A stretch of DNA of 5,245 nt from NCBI GenBank assembly GCA_018663165.1, contig JABJES010000137.1, forward strand, positions 1-5,245, given 5' to 3'. The notes under the pieces are model-generated. The model did no database searches. It saw only the letters and a program-made list of their open reading frames with translations, and was not told the origin of the DNA. Shown piece after piece: positions 1 through 5,245 of this stretch (positions are counted from its first letter, which is position 1; each line of letters opens with the position of its first letter). The position numbers and the translations under genes are program-made. The stretch comes from Rhodospirillaceae bacterium. Lineage in GTDB: Bacteria; Pseudomonadota; Alphaproteobacteria; UBA11136.

Positions 1-120
1 CCTGAGATGGTGCCCTGCACGTTCCGCAACAGACATGACATAACCAAGCCCGAGTGGCATGTAGATAATTTCTTTTTTTCCCTTATAAGCAGGATTGACG
101 GTTAGGATGTTCAAGGACAT
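1..120 (-). CDS. B12-binding-domain radical SAM protein, N-terminal fragment (runs off left edge)
   Basis: Only the first 40 residues are present; the reading frame is open to base 1 and the rest lies outside the window. The start is the ATG at 120-118, the only ATG, GTG or TTG codon between the fragment and the in-frame TAA at 180-178. The fragment begins with a short beta-strand-like stretch, Asn-Ile-Leu-Thr-Val-Asn-Pro (residues 4-10). It continues with Met-Pro-Leu-Gly-Leu-Gly-Tyr (21-27) and a helix ending in Glu-Arg-Ala-Gly-His (33-37). This order (LLVNPP, then PPLGLGYLA, then AGH) is the familiar opening of the cobalamin-binding Rossmann domain in front of many radical SAM enzymes, for example methyltransferases and P-methylase-like proteins. 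The radical SAM CxxxCxxC motif would lie outside the window, so the catalytic class is inferred. It is on the same strand as the glycan genes but separated from them by about 450 bp. Alternatives are a B12-binding protein lacking the radical SAM domain. Confidence 0.72.
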   Translation of the reverse strand, partial: MSLNILTVNPAYKGKKEIIYMPLGLGYVMSVAERAGHHLR

Positions 121-209
121 GTTGAAAAGTTCTCTATGTTGCGTGGACTTTAGGCATGTTCTCTCCAGCAGAAAAATTTAGTGCTGAACCAAGTTTTTTC
201 TTAATTACT

Positions 210-429
210 CTACCTCTTCAAAAAAGATATATAGATTTTATCCCGACACGGTATTCCCATGCTCCTGATCTCATCTTCCACAAAGGACAGGATGGAATGC
301 TCATTCATATGAGCTGGGAAATCGGATCAGTCTTTGCAACAGGCCCGCAGCGGCACCAAATTGTGCAACGATGCCTTCATCTTCTGGATGATTGAACAGA
401 CTTAATAATCTCCATAGATGTTCTCCAAA
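210..429 (-). pseudogene. Possible frameshifted remnant of a small unknown protein
   Basis: Two overlapping minus-strand frames read like one protein split by a frameshift. The first runs 429-301, is 42 codons long and follows directly after a TAG at 432-430. It contains Leu-Phe-Asn-His-Pro-Glu-Asp-Glu-Gly and then an Ala/Leu-rich helix ending in Ser-Ser-Tyr-Glu-stop. The second starts with an ATG at 308-306 that overlaps the first frame's TGA. It gives 32 residues (Met-Asn-Glu-His-Ser-Ile-Leu-Ser-Phe-Val-Glu-Asp-Glu...) and ends at a TAG at 212-210. Removing one base near 303 would join them. The first frame has no start codon of its own. However, an ATG at 415-413 with a good GGAG seven bases upstream (426-423) opens a frame that stops after 12 codons and would need one more single-base change to enter it. 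I do not recognise the family. It could equally be chance open frames, or two tiny coupled ORFs. Confidence 0.25.
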
Positions 430-510
430 CTAACTGCCAATGCCCCTCCCACTGCCAGGAATTAGGAGCTTAAGGCGAATGTTTATCTGAACTTCGCAGC
501 CTTTTTCTTT

Positions 511-556
511 CCCCTCTCAGGCCCACGTCGCCGGTGGGGGCGCATAGGGGAATGCG
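511..556. repeat. Cluster of small overlapping inverted repeats
   Basis: Three short perfect stems can be drawn. CCCAC (522-526) pairs with GTGGG (534-538). CCCCT (511-515) pairs with AGGGG (546-550) and encloses the first stem. CGCAT (541-545) pairs with ATGCG (552-556). The second and third are mutually exclusive because AGGGG forms the loop of the third. They lie 18-63 bases past the glycosyltransferase stop, where a transcript end would be expected. There is no U-run after them on the minus strand, so a classical intrinsic terminator is not supported. The five-base stems could arise by chance in this GC-rich patch. Confidence 0.3.
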
Positions 557-573
557 TTACAATATACAGGCTT

Positions 574-1458
574 TCACCGAAATTCCTTAAATAATGGAAT
601 CACTAAATTCAAAACCTTGTCACTGAGGGCAAAAGGATTAGCCACGCGATAAATCCGCTTCCGGCGTGAAAATTCGGTTTTTTCCCTAAACCTGAAATTC
701 CAGCGAATCCAGCTTCTCAAAATATCAGCAACCGAACGCAACAATGAACTCAACTTTGTGCCTTTTGCGATGCCTTTCTGACGAGGAATAAAAGAGATCG
801 GGACCTCAATTACATTTGCGCCCGCACGATATACTTTGATCAGCATTTCAGGATTAACGAATGATGTCTTGCCTCGAAGCTCCAGAGACTGGACCAGGGC
901 TGTGGGATAAAAGGTTATATTCTGAAAGTCATGGAATGAGGCGCCGAACAATATGCGAAGCAGGTAATAGTTCGATAGAGAGACAATCGCCTTGCGAAAG
1001 TTATCTGATCGGCTCTTCACCCGATAGATCGACCGCAGTAGCGGAATATAACTCAACAAACGGATCGGGGTCGGCCTAATTCCCTGCACCACGTCAAAGT
1101 GGTTCAGGAGCTCCAGGAAGATCCGCAGATTATTAAGGTCGTAGGACCAGTCAACGGTTTGCCAGAAAAGAAAATCCTTACCGGCGGACTCTACGGCCCT
1201 GCGGCAGGAAAGGCCGACATTGATGTTTTTCTCATTGGTGAGGATCCTTATCCGTGGCTCATTCTGCGCGTATTGGGATAAAATCTCAGCCGTTTGGTCC
1301 GTGCTTCCGTCATCAACAACGATCAATTCCCAATCAACAACGGTATCCTCAAGAAGCTTTACAGCGCGGTCAAGGAATCCGCCGATAAGCTCTTCCTCGT
1401 TGTGGCACCATGAAAGCATGGAGACAGAACGATTAAATTTCTCGGATAGCTGAGTCAT
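574..1458 (-). CDS. Family 2 glycosyltransferase (dolichol/polyprenyl-phosphate sugar transferase-like)
   Basis: This 294-residue GT-A fold enzyme is predicted to move a sugar from a nucleotide donor to a lipid-phosphate or glycan acceptor at the cytoplasmic face of the membrane. The N-terminal strand and nucleotide-binding part is clear: Trp-Cys-His-Asn-Glu-Glu-Glu (17-23), then Glu-Leu-Ile-Val-Val-Asp-Asp-Gly-Ser-Thr-Asp (44-54). The usual Asp-Ala-Asp metal site is replaced by Gln-Thr-Val-Asp-Trp-Ser (100-105), leaving one acidic residue, Asp103. Later come Asp-Phe-Gln-Asn (177-180), Asn-Pro-Glu-Met-Leu (202-206) and Glu-Val-Pro-Ile-Ser-Phe (218-223) followed by Arg-Gln-Lys-Gly, all typical of DPM1-like members. 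No C-terminal transmembrane pair is seen; the tail is Arg/Lys-rich. The frame is open upstream to 1698, but that would overlap the dehydratase by about 200 bases. The ATG at 1458 has AAGG four bases upstream and leaves a 34-base gap, so it is preferred. Donor and acceptor cannot be told from sequence. Confidence 0.9.
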   Translation of the reverse strand: MTQLSEKFNRSVSMLSWCHNEEELIGGFLDRAVKLLEDTVVDWELIVVDDGSTDQTAEILSQYAQNEPRIRILTNEKNINVGLSCRRAVESAGKDFLFWQTVDWSYDLNNLRIFLELLNHFDVVQGIRPTPIRLLSYIPLLRSIYRVKSRSDNFRKAIVSLSNYYLLRILFGASFHDFQNITFYPTALVQSLELRGKTSFVNPEMLIKVYRAGANVIEVPISFIPRQKGIAKGTKLSSLLRSVADILRSWIRWNFRFREKTEFSRRKRIYRVANPFALSDKVLNLVIPLFKEFR

Positions 1459-1462
1459 TCTG

Positions 1463-1466
1463 CCTT
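1463..1466 (-). promoter_or_regulatory. Ribosome binding site deciding the glycosyltransferase start
   Basis: AAGG lies four bases before the ATG at 1458-1456. The spacing is short, but this is the only start that both has a Shine-Dalgarno-like core and leaves the GT-A first strand intact. The next Met (residue 14) would cut into that strand, and the upstream starts lie inside the dehydratase gene. Confidence 0.45.
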
Positions 1467-1492
1467 GCTCATGGAAAGGCTTTGGCTGGGGA

Positions 1493-2530
1493 TTAGTGAT
1501 AATCCACCTTACCATTGCTCGTGGTAATTGGAATATGGCGCATCCAGAGCTGTTTTTCCCACTGCGGGCGGTTCTCAGTATACCACTTGATTGTTTTCTC
1601 CAGTCCGGTTTCCCATGTGTTCTGCGGTTCCCAACCCAGCACACGTTTCGCCTTTTCATAATCTCCCGTATGGCGCACAACCTGTCCTGGGCGGTCATAG
1701 GTAAAGGTGATGTTGGATTCGTCGTAATTCATCAACCGGGAGATGTCCTGGGCAATGGATTTGACCGAACGGTGGTTGCCGCTAGCTATATTAAAAACCT
1801 CGCCGCAGACCTTGTCGTCGGGTGCGTGGAGAACCAGATCAATCGCACGGCACACATCATCCACGAAAACGAAATCCCGCGCGGCCTCGCCGTCACCATG
1901 AACGACCATCGGTTCCCCAAGGATGGCACCGGTAATAAATCTCGGGACGACCTTTTCAAGATGCTGTCGAGGCCCGAAATTATTAAAGGGCCGGATAATG
2001 ACGGCCGGAATCTTATAGGTTGCCCAATATGAATAGACTAGCCTGTCGGCCCCGCATTTGGCGCTGGCGTAGGGACTCATGGGGTTCAGGGGATGCTTCT
2101 CATCCATTTTCTCACTCATCGCGGTGCCATAGACCTCAGAGGTTGAAATATGGATCAGTCTTTTGACTTTTTTGGAGGATTTCAAAACGGCATTGGCAAT
2201 CGTATGGGTCCCCATTACGTCTGTCTGGAAAAATTGCAGATTGTCGTAAATCGAGCGGGTGACATGAGTTTCGGCCGCAAAGTGAATGATCGTATCCGAT
2301 TCGGCGACCAGGCTATCCACCAGCTCCGCATTACAAACATTTCCATACCAAAATTTGAACCTGGGGTGCTCACTTTCAAGTGCCTCTTTAGGAAGGTTGT
2401 CCGTAGAGCCGGCATAGGTCAGCGCATCAAGCACGATAAAACGATAATCCGGATAATGTGAGGAGAGATAGTGAAGCATATTCGAGCCGATAAAGCCCGC
2501 CCCCCCGGTAATAAGGATAGTCTTTTTCAT
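1493..2530 (-). CDS. NAD-dependent nucleotide-sugar 4,6-dehydratase (extended SDR; RmlB/LegB-like)
   Basis: This 345-residue cytosolic enzyme, of normal family length, should convert an NDP-hexose to the NDP-4-keto-6-deoxy sugar using bound NAD. The Rossmann motif Gly-Gly-Ala-Gly-Phe-Ile-Gly is at 9-15. Leu-Asp-Ala-Leu-Thr-Tyr-Ala-Gly (34-41) and His-Phe-Ala-Ala-Glu-Thr-His-Val (83-90) resemble dTDP-glucose 4,6-dehydratase (RmlB). The catalytic Tyr-x-x-x-Lys is Tyr154 and Lys158. The acid/base triad at 130-132 reads Thr-Ser-Glu followed by Val-Tyr-Gly-Thr-Ala. RmlB has Thr-Asp-Glu here, whereas the TSEVYG form is known from LegB-type UDP-GlcNAc 4,6-dehydratases and UDP-glucuronate decarboxylases. 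Arg-Pro-Phe-Asn-Asn-Phe-Gly-Pro-Arg-Gln (180-189) and Arg-Asp-Phe-Val-Phe-Val-Asp-Asp (218-225) are substrate-side motifs of the extended SDR group. The ATG at 2530 has AAGG ten bases upstream. No rmlA, rmlC or rmlD lies in the window, so I assign no symbol. Dehydratase-type SDR is near certain; the exact substrate is open. Confidence 0.93.
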   Translation of the reverse strand: MKKTILITGGAGFIGSNMLHYLSSHYPDYRFIVLDALTYAGSTDNLPKEALESEHPRFKFWYGNVCNAELVDSLVAESDTIIHFAAETHVTRSIYDNLQFFQTDVMGTHTIANAVLKSSKKVKRLIHISTSEVYGTAMSEKMDEKHPLNPMSPYASAKCGADRLVYSYWATYKIPAVIIRPFNNFGPRQHLEKVVPRFITGAILGEPMVVHGDGEAARDFVFVDDVCRAIDLVLHAPDDKVCGEVFNIASGNHRSVKSIAQDISRLMNYDESNITFTYDRPGQVVRHTGDYEKAKRVLGWEPQNTWETGLEKTIKWYTENRPQWEKQLWMRHIPITTSNGKVDYH

Positions 2531-2540
2531 TCTTGTTGAG

Positions 2541-2544
2541 CCTT
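2541..2544 (-). promoter_or_regulatory. Ribosome binding site of the dehydratase gene
   Basis: AAGG is followed by a ten-base spacer and the ATG at 2530-2528. The spacer is a little long. The start itself is secure because the Rossmann motif begins at residue 9, as is usual for the family. Confidence 0.35.
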
Positions 2545-2676
2545 GTCAATCATTGAGGAACAACGAAAAGCAGAGATGGATTTAGAGCATTGACCGGGGA
2601 CAAAGGGAAGCACATTTTCCAGATTTAAGGTCGATAGAAGGGCTCTGGCCCCCTGCTAACCTGTGAATAAAACGGT

Positions 2677-3384
2677 CTAGGGAACATTTTTATGTTCATG
2701 TCTCAGAGAGAGTGTATCAAGACTGCTTTTACCGACATTTAAAATCAAATCCAGGATGGAGAGGTGAGAGATAAAGTCCCCATGCAATTGGGGATAGGTT
2801 GGATGGGCGTAATCCTGCCATTCAACCCGGATACTGCTTTCCTTGAACAGGTCTTCATCCAGATAGTCCCTGGCTGCATCACCGCTGAGATAGGTGTCGG
2901 CCTTGAAATGGCGGCAGAGATTCAGCAATCGGGTAGTTCTATCTCCGCCTATTCCCAATTCTGACGCGCGATAAGTGGGGCGATCTAGGCCCAGCCACTG
3001 GCAGAAAAGCCCAATCAACTCCAGATCAAGATCCACCAGGTAATGCCATTCCCGCATCAGGGTCTCTTCAAGCTCGGGGAGGTAGAGATCAATAAATGGT
3101 GCCCTGGCATAAAGCTGACGGATCGTTCTAATGTGGGATCCCGCCCAATCGACAGCGCTATTAATCTCAACCTGGTTTATATTCTGGCCCGTACGCCCCT
3201 TGTGCAGAATGGGCACGGTCAGCCAAACGGGGCCTTGTGGTGACTTGAGTCTGTTCCGATTGCGCCATCCCTGTTTATCGAACTGAACATCATCGAAAAA
3301 AACAAAGGCGTCCGCCCGCTGCATCTGGTCGAAAAAGCCGAGCCAAGGAAGATAGCCAGGCTGAAGAACAGCCAAGGTTGTCAC
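2677..3384 (-). CDS. WbqC-family protein
   Basis: This 235-residue protein matches the WbqC-like family along its full length. These proteins are common in O-antigen and capsule loci, and their reaction is not firmly established. The hallmark blocks appear in order: Gln-Pro-Gly-Tyr-Leu-Pro-Trp-Leu-Gly-Phe-Phe (8-18), Asp-Asp-Val-Gln-Phe-Asp-Lys (31-37) with Trp-Arg-Asn-Arg-Asn (40-44), Trp-Leu-Thr-Val-Pro-Ile (54-59), Tyr-Leu-Ser-Gly-Asp (165-169) with Tyr-Leu-Asp (174-176), and Tyr-Ala-His-Pro-Thr-Tyr-Pro-Gln (192-199). Ser-Ile-Leu-Asp-Leu-Ile-Leu-Asn-Val-Gly (209-218) closes the domain. There is no signal peptide or membrane segment, so it is probably cytosolic. The start is a GTG at 3384-3382 with GGGA ten bases upstream; the family's first conserved strand begins within the first few residues, so no longer start is needed. 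It is the first minus-strand gene of the group, 146 bp before the dehydratase, and is divergent from the amidotransferase. Other family members sit near amino-sugar genes, so a role in sugar acylation or modification is an inference only. Confidence 0.88.
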   Translation of the reverse strand: MTTLAVLQPGYLPWLGFFDQMQRADAFVFFDDVQFDKQGWRNRNRLKSPQGPVWLTVPILHKGRTGQNINQVEINSAVDWAGSHIRTIRQLYARAPFIDLYLPELEETLMREWHYLVDLDLELIGLFCQWLGLDRPTYRASELGIGGDRTTRLLNLCRHFKADTYLSGDAARDYLDEDLFKESSIRVEWQDYAHPTYPQLHGDFISHLSILDLILNVGKSSLDTLSLRHEHKNVP

Positions 3385-3492
3385 AATTCAGAGTTCCCAC
3401 GATTCACAATGCTTTTATATATACAGTATCGAATTGATTGTAGAAAATAGTTTAGTCCCAAATGTTTATTTCCATGAGAGTCTTCTTCTGAA
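3385..3492. promoter_or_regulatory. Divergent intergenic region, probable promoters for both directions
   Basis: These 108 bp are the only space between two genes transcribed away from each other, so promoters for the wbqC-led group and for the amidotransferase are expected here. The region is clearly more AT-rich than its flanks. It contains TTTTATATATACAG around 3413-3426, which could serve as a -10 region for either strand. No consensus -35 at a 16-18 base spacing could be assigned, so exact promoter positions are not claimed. Confidence 0.4.
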
Positions 3493-5245
3493 ATGTGCGG
3501 CATATGCGGATTTACGGGCCCGGCTGACACGCCAGCTTTAAACAGGATGATCGAAAGCCTTCGTCATCGCGGCCCCAACGGCAGTGGGGTCTGGGAAGGT
3601 GAGTCGATTTCCCTGGGCATGACCAGGCTGGCGATCATAGATATCAAAAGCGGTCAGCAGCCTGTATTTAATGAGGAAAAGACGCTCTGCGCAGTTTTTA
3701 ACGGCGAAATCTACAATCATATTGAATTGCGCCGCGACCTTGAGAAGAAGGGGCATAAGTTTTATTCTGACCATGCCGACAGTGAGGTGATCGTTCATCT
3801 CTATGAAGAATATGGCCTGGACTTTCTTGAGAAGCTCAACGGCATGTTTGCCATCGCCCTGTGGGATAGCAGGCAGAAGGAGCTTATTCTCGCCCGCGAC
3901 AGAATCGGCATCAAGCCTCTCTATTTTTCAAAAACGCCATCAGGGGTGGTTTTCGGCTCCGAACCAAAAGCGATTCTGTCCCACCCATCGGTGAGCCGGG
4001 AGCCAAATTTAATTGCCCTGCATCACTATTTTACTTTCAAGAATACGCCATCACCTTTAAGTGCCTTTAAATCAATAGAACAGGTCAGGCCAGGAGAATT
4101 TATAAGAATTTCATCTGCAGGTGAAGTGGCGCGACGGAAGTGGTGGCAACTCGACTTCCGGGAGAAAGAAATTACGGACGAGGAAGAAGCCGTCTGGGAA
4201 GTTCGTCGGCTTCTGGAAGACAGCGTCCGTCTCCAGATGCGTTCGGACGTACCCATTGGCGCCTATCTCTCCGGCGGGGTCGATTCATCCAGTGTCGTCG
4301 CCCTGATGAGCCGACTCGGGACTAAAAAATTGAATACCTTTACTCTTGTCTATGACGGCGGCTTTCCTCAAAAGGACGAAGACAGGGCCATGGCCATGGC
4401 CGTTGCCAAGAAATACGGAACCGAACATCACGAGTGCCTCATTACCCATCAAGACTTGCCCGAACATATAGACTCCATCGTTAATGCCTTCGATGAGCCT
4501 TTCTCTGGGGTCGTGTCCACCTATTTCATAACCGGGCTAATTTCGAAACATGTCAAGGTTGCCCTCTCGGGCGATGGCGCAGACGAGATTTTCGGCAGCT
4601 ATCTCTCCCACCGTCTGGCCATCCCCTTGAGCCTTTACGAGGCCGGGGGCGGAGAATTCTCGCCGGACGACACCCCCTGGATGGCGCCCTATGAGGGCAG
4701 GCAAGACGAGCTGGCGCGAATATTGGCCAGGGGGGATGAGGCGGAGCGACGGATGGGCCTTTACATCCAGGATGACGACGCTAAATACGCGCTATATTCC
4801 GACGACATGTCGGATGCCTTGCAGGGGACGCGCAGCAGTGATCTCCTGAGGAACATTCTCGCCGAATGCGCCACGCAAGACCCCCTGAACCGGGCCCTTT
4901 TTCTGGACTTTGAGACTCTGCTTCCTGATCAGGTTCTTTCCTTCGTAGACCGGCTTTCGATGGCCCACTCCGTTGAAGTGCGCCCGCCCTTTCTCGATCA
5001 TCGCCTTGTTGAATATGCCGCAACCCTTCCCGGCCGCATGAAAATCAAACATGGGCGGGTTAAGCACATGCTGAAAGAGGCAGTGAAGGATCTGTTGCCG
5101 GACGATATTATTGATCGCCCGAAGGAAGGTTTTATCATGCCAATCAATGAATGGATTCTCTCAAGCCTTCGTGCCTATGTAGAAGACACCCTTTCAAGAC
5201 AACGGCTGGACCGGCATAAACTTTTGCATGCGCCCTCCGTAGCCG
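3493..5245 (+). CDS. Glutamine-dependent asparagine synthetase-like amidotransferase, C-terminus cut by window edge
   Basis: The frame is open for 584 codons with no stop, which is most of a typical 600-650 residue AsnB. The start is fixed by chemistry: Met-Cys-Gly-Ile places the glutaminase nucleophile Cys at position 2. The class II glutaminase domain (about 1-190) shows Arg-His-Arg-Gly-Pro (24-28), Arg-Leu-Ala-Ile-Ile-Asp (45-50), Asn-Gly-Glu-Ile-Tyr-Asn (70-75), Asp-Ser-Glu (96-98) and Ala-Arg-Asp-Arg-Ile-Gly-Ile-Lys-Pro-Leu-Tyr (134-144). The synthetase domain has the ATP-pyrophosphatase loop Ser-Gly-Gly-Val-Asp-Ser-Ser (260-266) and Leu-Ser-Gly-Asp-Gly-Ala-Asp-Glu (358-365). It also has Val-Arg-Pro-Pro-Phe-Leu-Asp (496-502) and Arg-Pro-Lys-Glu-Gly-Phe (542-547). 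All catalytic elements are intact, so it should move glutamine ammonia to an adenylated carboxylate. True asparagine synthesis and amidation of a glycan carboxylate (as proposed for WbpS-type proteins) are both possible; the glycan-gene neighbours favour the latter. One oddity is Asn29, where most AsnB proteins have Asp after RHRGP. The ribosome binding site is weak. Confidence 0.95.
   Translation, partial: MCGICGFTGPADTPALNRMIESLRHRGPNGSGVWEGESISLGMTRLAIIDIKSGQQPVFNEEKTLCAVFNGEIYNHIELRRDLEKKGHKFYSDHADSEVIVHLYEEYGLDFLEKLNGMFAIALWDSRQKELILARDRIGIKPLYFSKTPSGVVFGSEPKAILSHPSVSREPNLIALHHYFTFKNTPSPLSAFKSIEQVRPGEFIRISSAGEVARRKWWQLDFREKEITDEEEAVWEVRRLLEDSVRLQMRSDVPIGAYLSGGVDSSSVVALMSRLGTKKLNTFTLVYDGGFPQKDEDRAMAMAVAKKYGTEHHECLITHQDLPEHIDSIVNAFDEPFSGVVSTYFITGLISKHVKVALSGDGADEIFGSYLSHRLAIPLSLYEAGGGEFSPDDTPWMAPYEGRQDELARILARGDEAERRMGLYIQDDDAKYALYSDDMSDALQGTRSSDLLRNILAECATQDPLNRALFLDFETLLPDQVLSFVDRLSMAHSVEVRPPFLDHRLVEYAATLPGRMKIKHGRVKHMLKEAVKDLLPDDIIDRPKEGFIMPINEWILSSLRAYVEDTLSRQRLDRHKLLHAPSVA

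Larger units (their letters stand above)
121..573. other. Intergenic region without a convincing intact gene
   Basis: These 453 bp separate the glycosyltransferase stop from the radical SAM start. All strong coding signals end at its borders. It contains a possible broken small gene on the minus strand (about 210-429) and small inverted repeats at 511-556. A 79-codon open frame exists on the plus strand at 156-395, but it lacks a ribosome binding site and any recognisable motif. The part nearest the radical SAM gene (roughly 121-240) is AT-rich and could hold that gene's promoter, although I found no well-spaced -35 and -10 pair. No T-run terminator follows the glycosyltransferase stop. Confidence 0.6.

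Noticed and set aside
156..395. Open 79-codon plus-strand frame in the left intergenic region
   Set aside because: No convincing ribosome binding site, no recognisable motif, and it lies antisense to the more protein-like minus-strand frames at 210-429. It is most likely a chance frame.
1459..1698. N-terminal extension of the glycosyltransferase to an ATG at 1698
   Set aside because: It would add 80 residues without family similarity and overlap the well-supported dehydratase gene by about 200 bases in another frame. The ATG at 1458 has its own AAGG and fits the family length.
1496..2032. Long plus-strand open frame (178 codons) opposite the dehydratase
   Set aside because: It is fully antisense to a gene with clear catalytic motifs and shows no motif of its own. 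It is a shadow frame.
2545..2550. TTGACA-like -35 box just before the dehydratase start (minus strand)
   Set aside because: A matching -10 would fall inside the coding sequence and none is present at 16-18 bases, so it cannot serve this gene as a normal promoter.
2640..2651. GGGCTCTGGCCC inverted repeat between the wbqC-family and dehydratase genes
   Set aside because: The stem is only four base pairs and no U-run follows on the minus strand, so a terminator is not supported.
4792..5067. Overlapping minus-strand frames of 80-91 codons inside the amidotransferase
   Set aside because: They are antisense to the conserved synthetase domain, have no recognisable features, and are explained by codon bias of the plus-strand gene.

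Overview
The window looks like part of a surface-glycan (O-antigen, capsule or glycoconjugate) locus from a bacterium with roughly balanced base composition. A Gram-negative host is the best guess because WbqC-type proteins, DPM1-like family 2 glycosyltransferases and nucleotide-sugar dehydratases cluster this way in O-antigen regions. Nothing here fixes the genus. There are no RNA genes, CRISPR arrays, intact insertion sequences or tRNA-linked attachment sites that I can see.

Layout, left to right. Positions 1-120 (minus) are the first 40 residues of what looks like a cobalamin-binding-domain radical SAM protein that leaves the window at the left edge. Positions 121-573 hold no convincing intact gene, only a possible frameshifted remnant of a small minus-strand protein (about 210-429) and a cluster of small inverted repeats (511-556). 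Positions 574-1458 (minus) encode a family 2 glycosyltransferase. Positions 1493-2530 (minus) encode an NAD-dependent nucleotide-sugar 4,6-dehydratase. Positions 2677-3384 (minus) encode a WbqC-family protein with a GTG start. A 108-bp AT-rich divergent intergenic region follows. Positions 3493-5245 (plus) encode a glutamine-dependent asparagine synthetase-like amidotransferase that is still open at the right edge (584 codons seen).

How the genes may work together (inference). The minus-strand genes read in the order wbqC, dehydratase, glycosyltransferase, with a 34-bp gap between the last two, so they are probably one transcription unit. The dehydratase would make a 4-keto-6-deoxy nucleotide sugar and the glycosyltransferase would move a sugar onto a lipid or glycan acceptor. 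The WbqC protein has an uncertain role in making or attaching a modified sugar. The divergent AsnB-like enzyme may amidate a sugar carboxylate or amino-acid substituent rather than make free asparagine. The dehydratase is unusual: its flanking sequence is RmlB-like, but its active-site triad reads Thr-Ser-Glu instead of the RmlB Thr-Asp-Glu, which makes its substrate uncertain.
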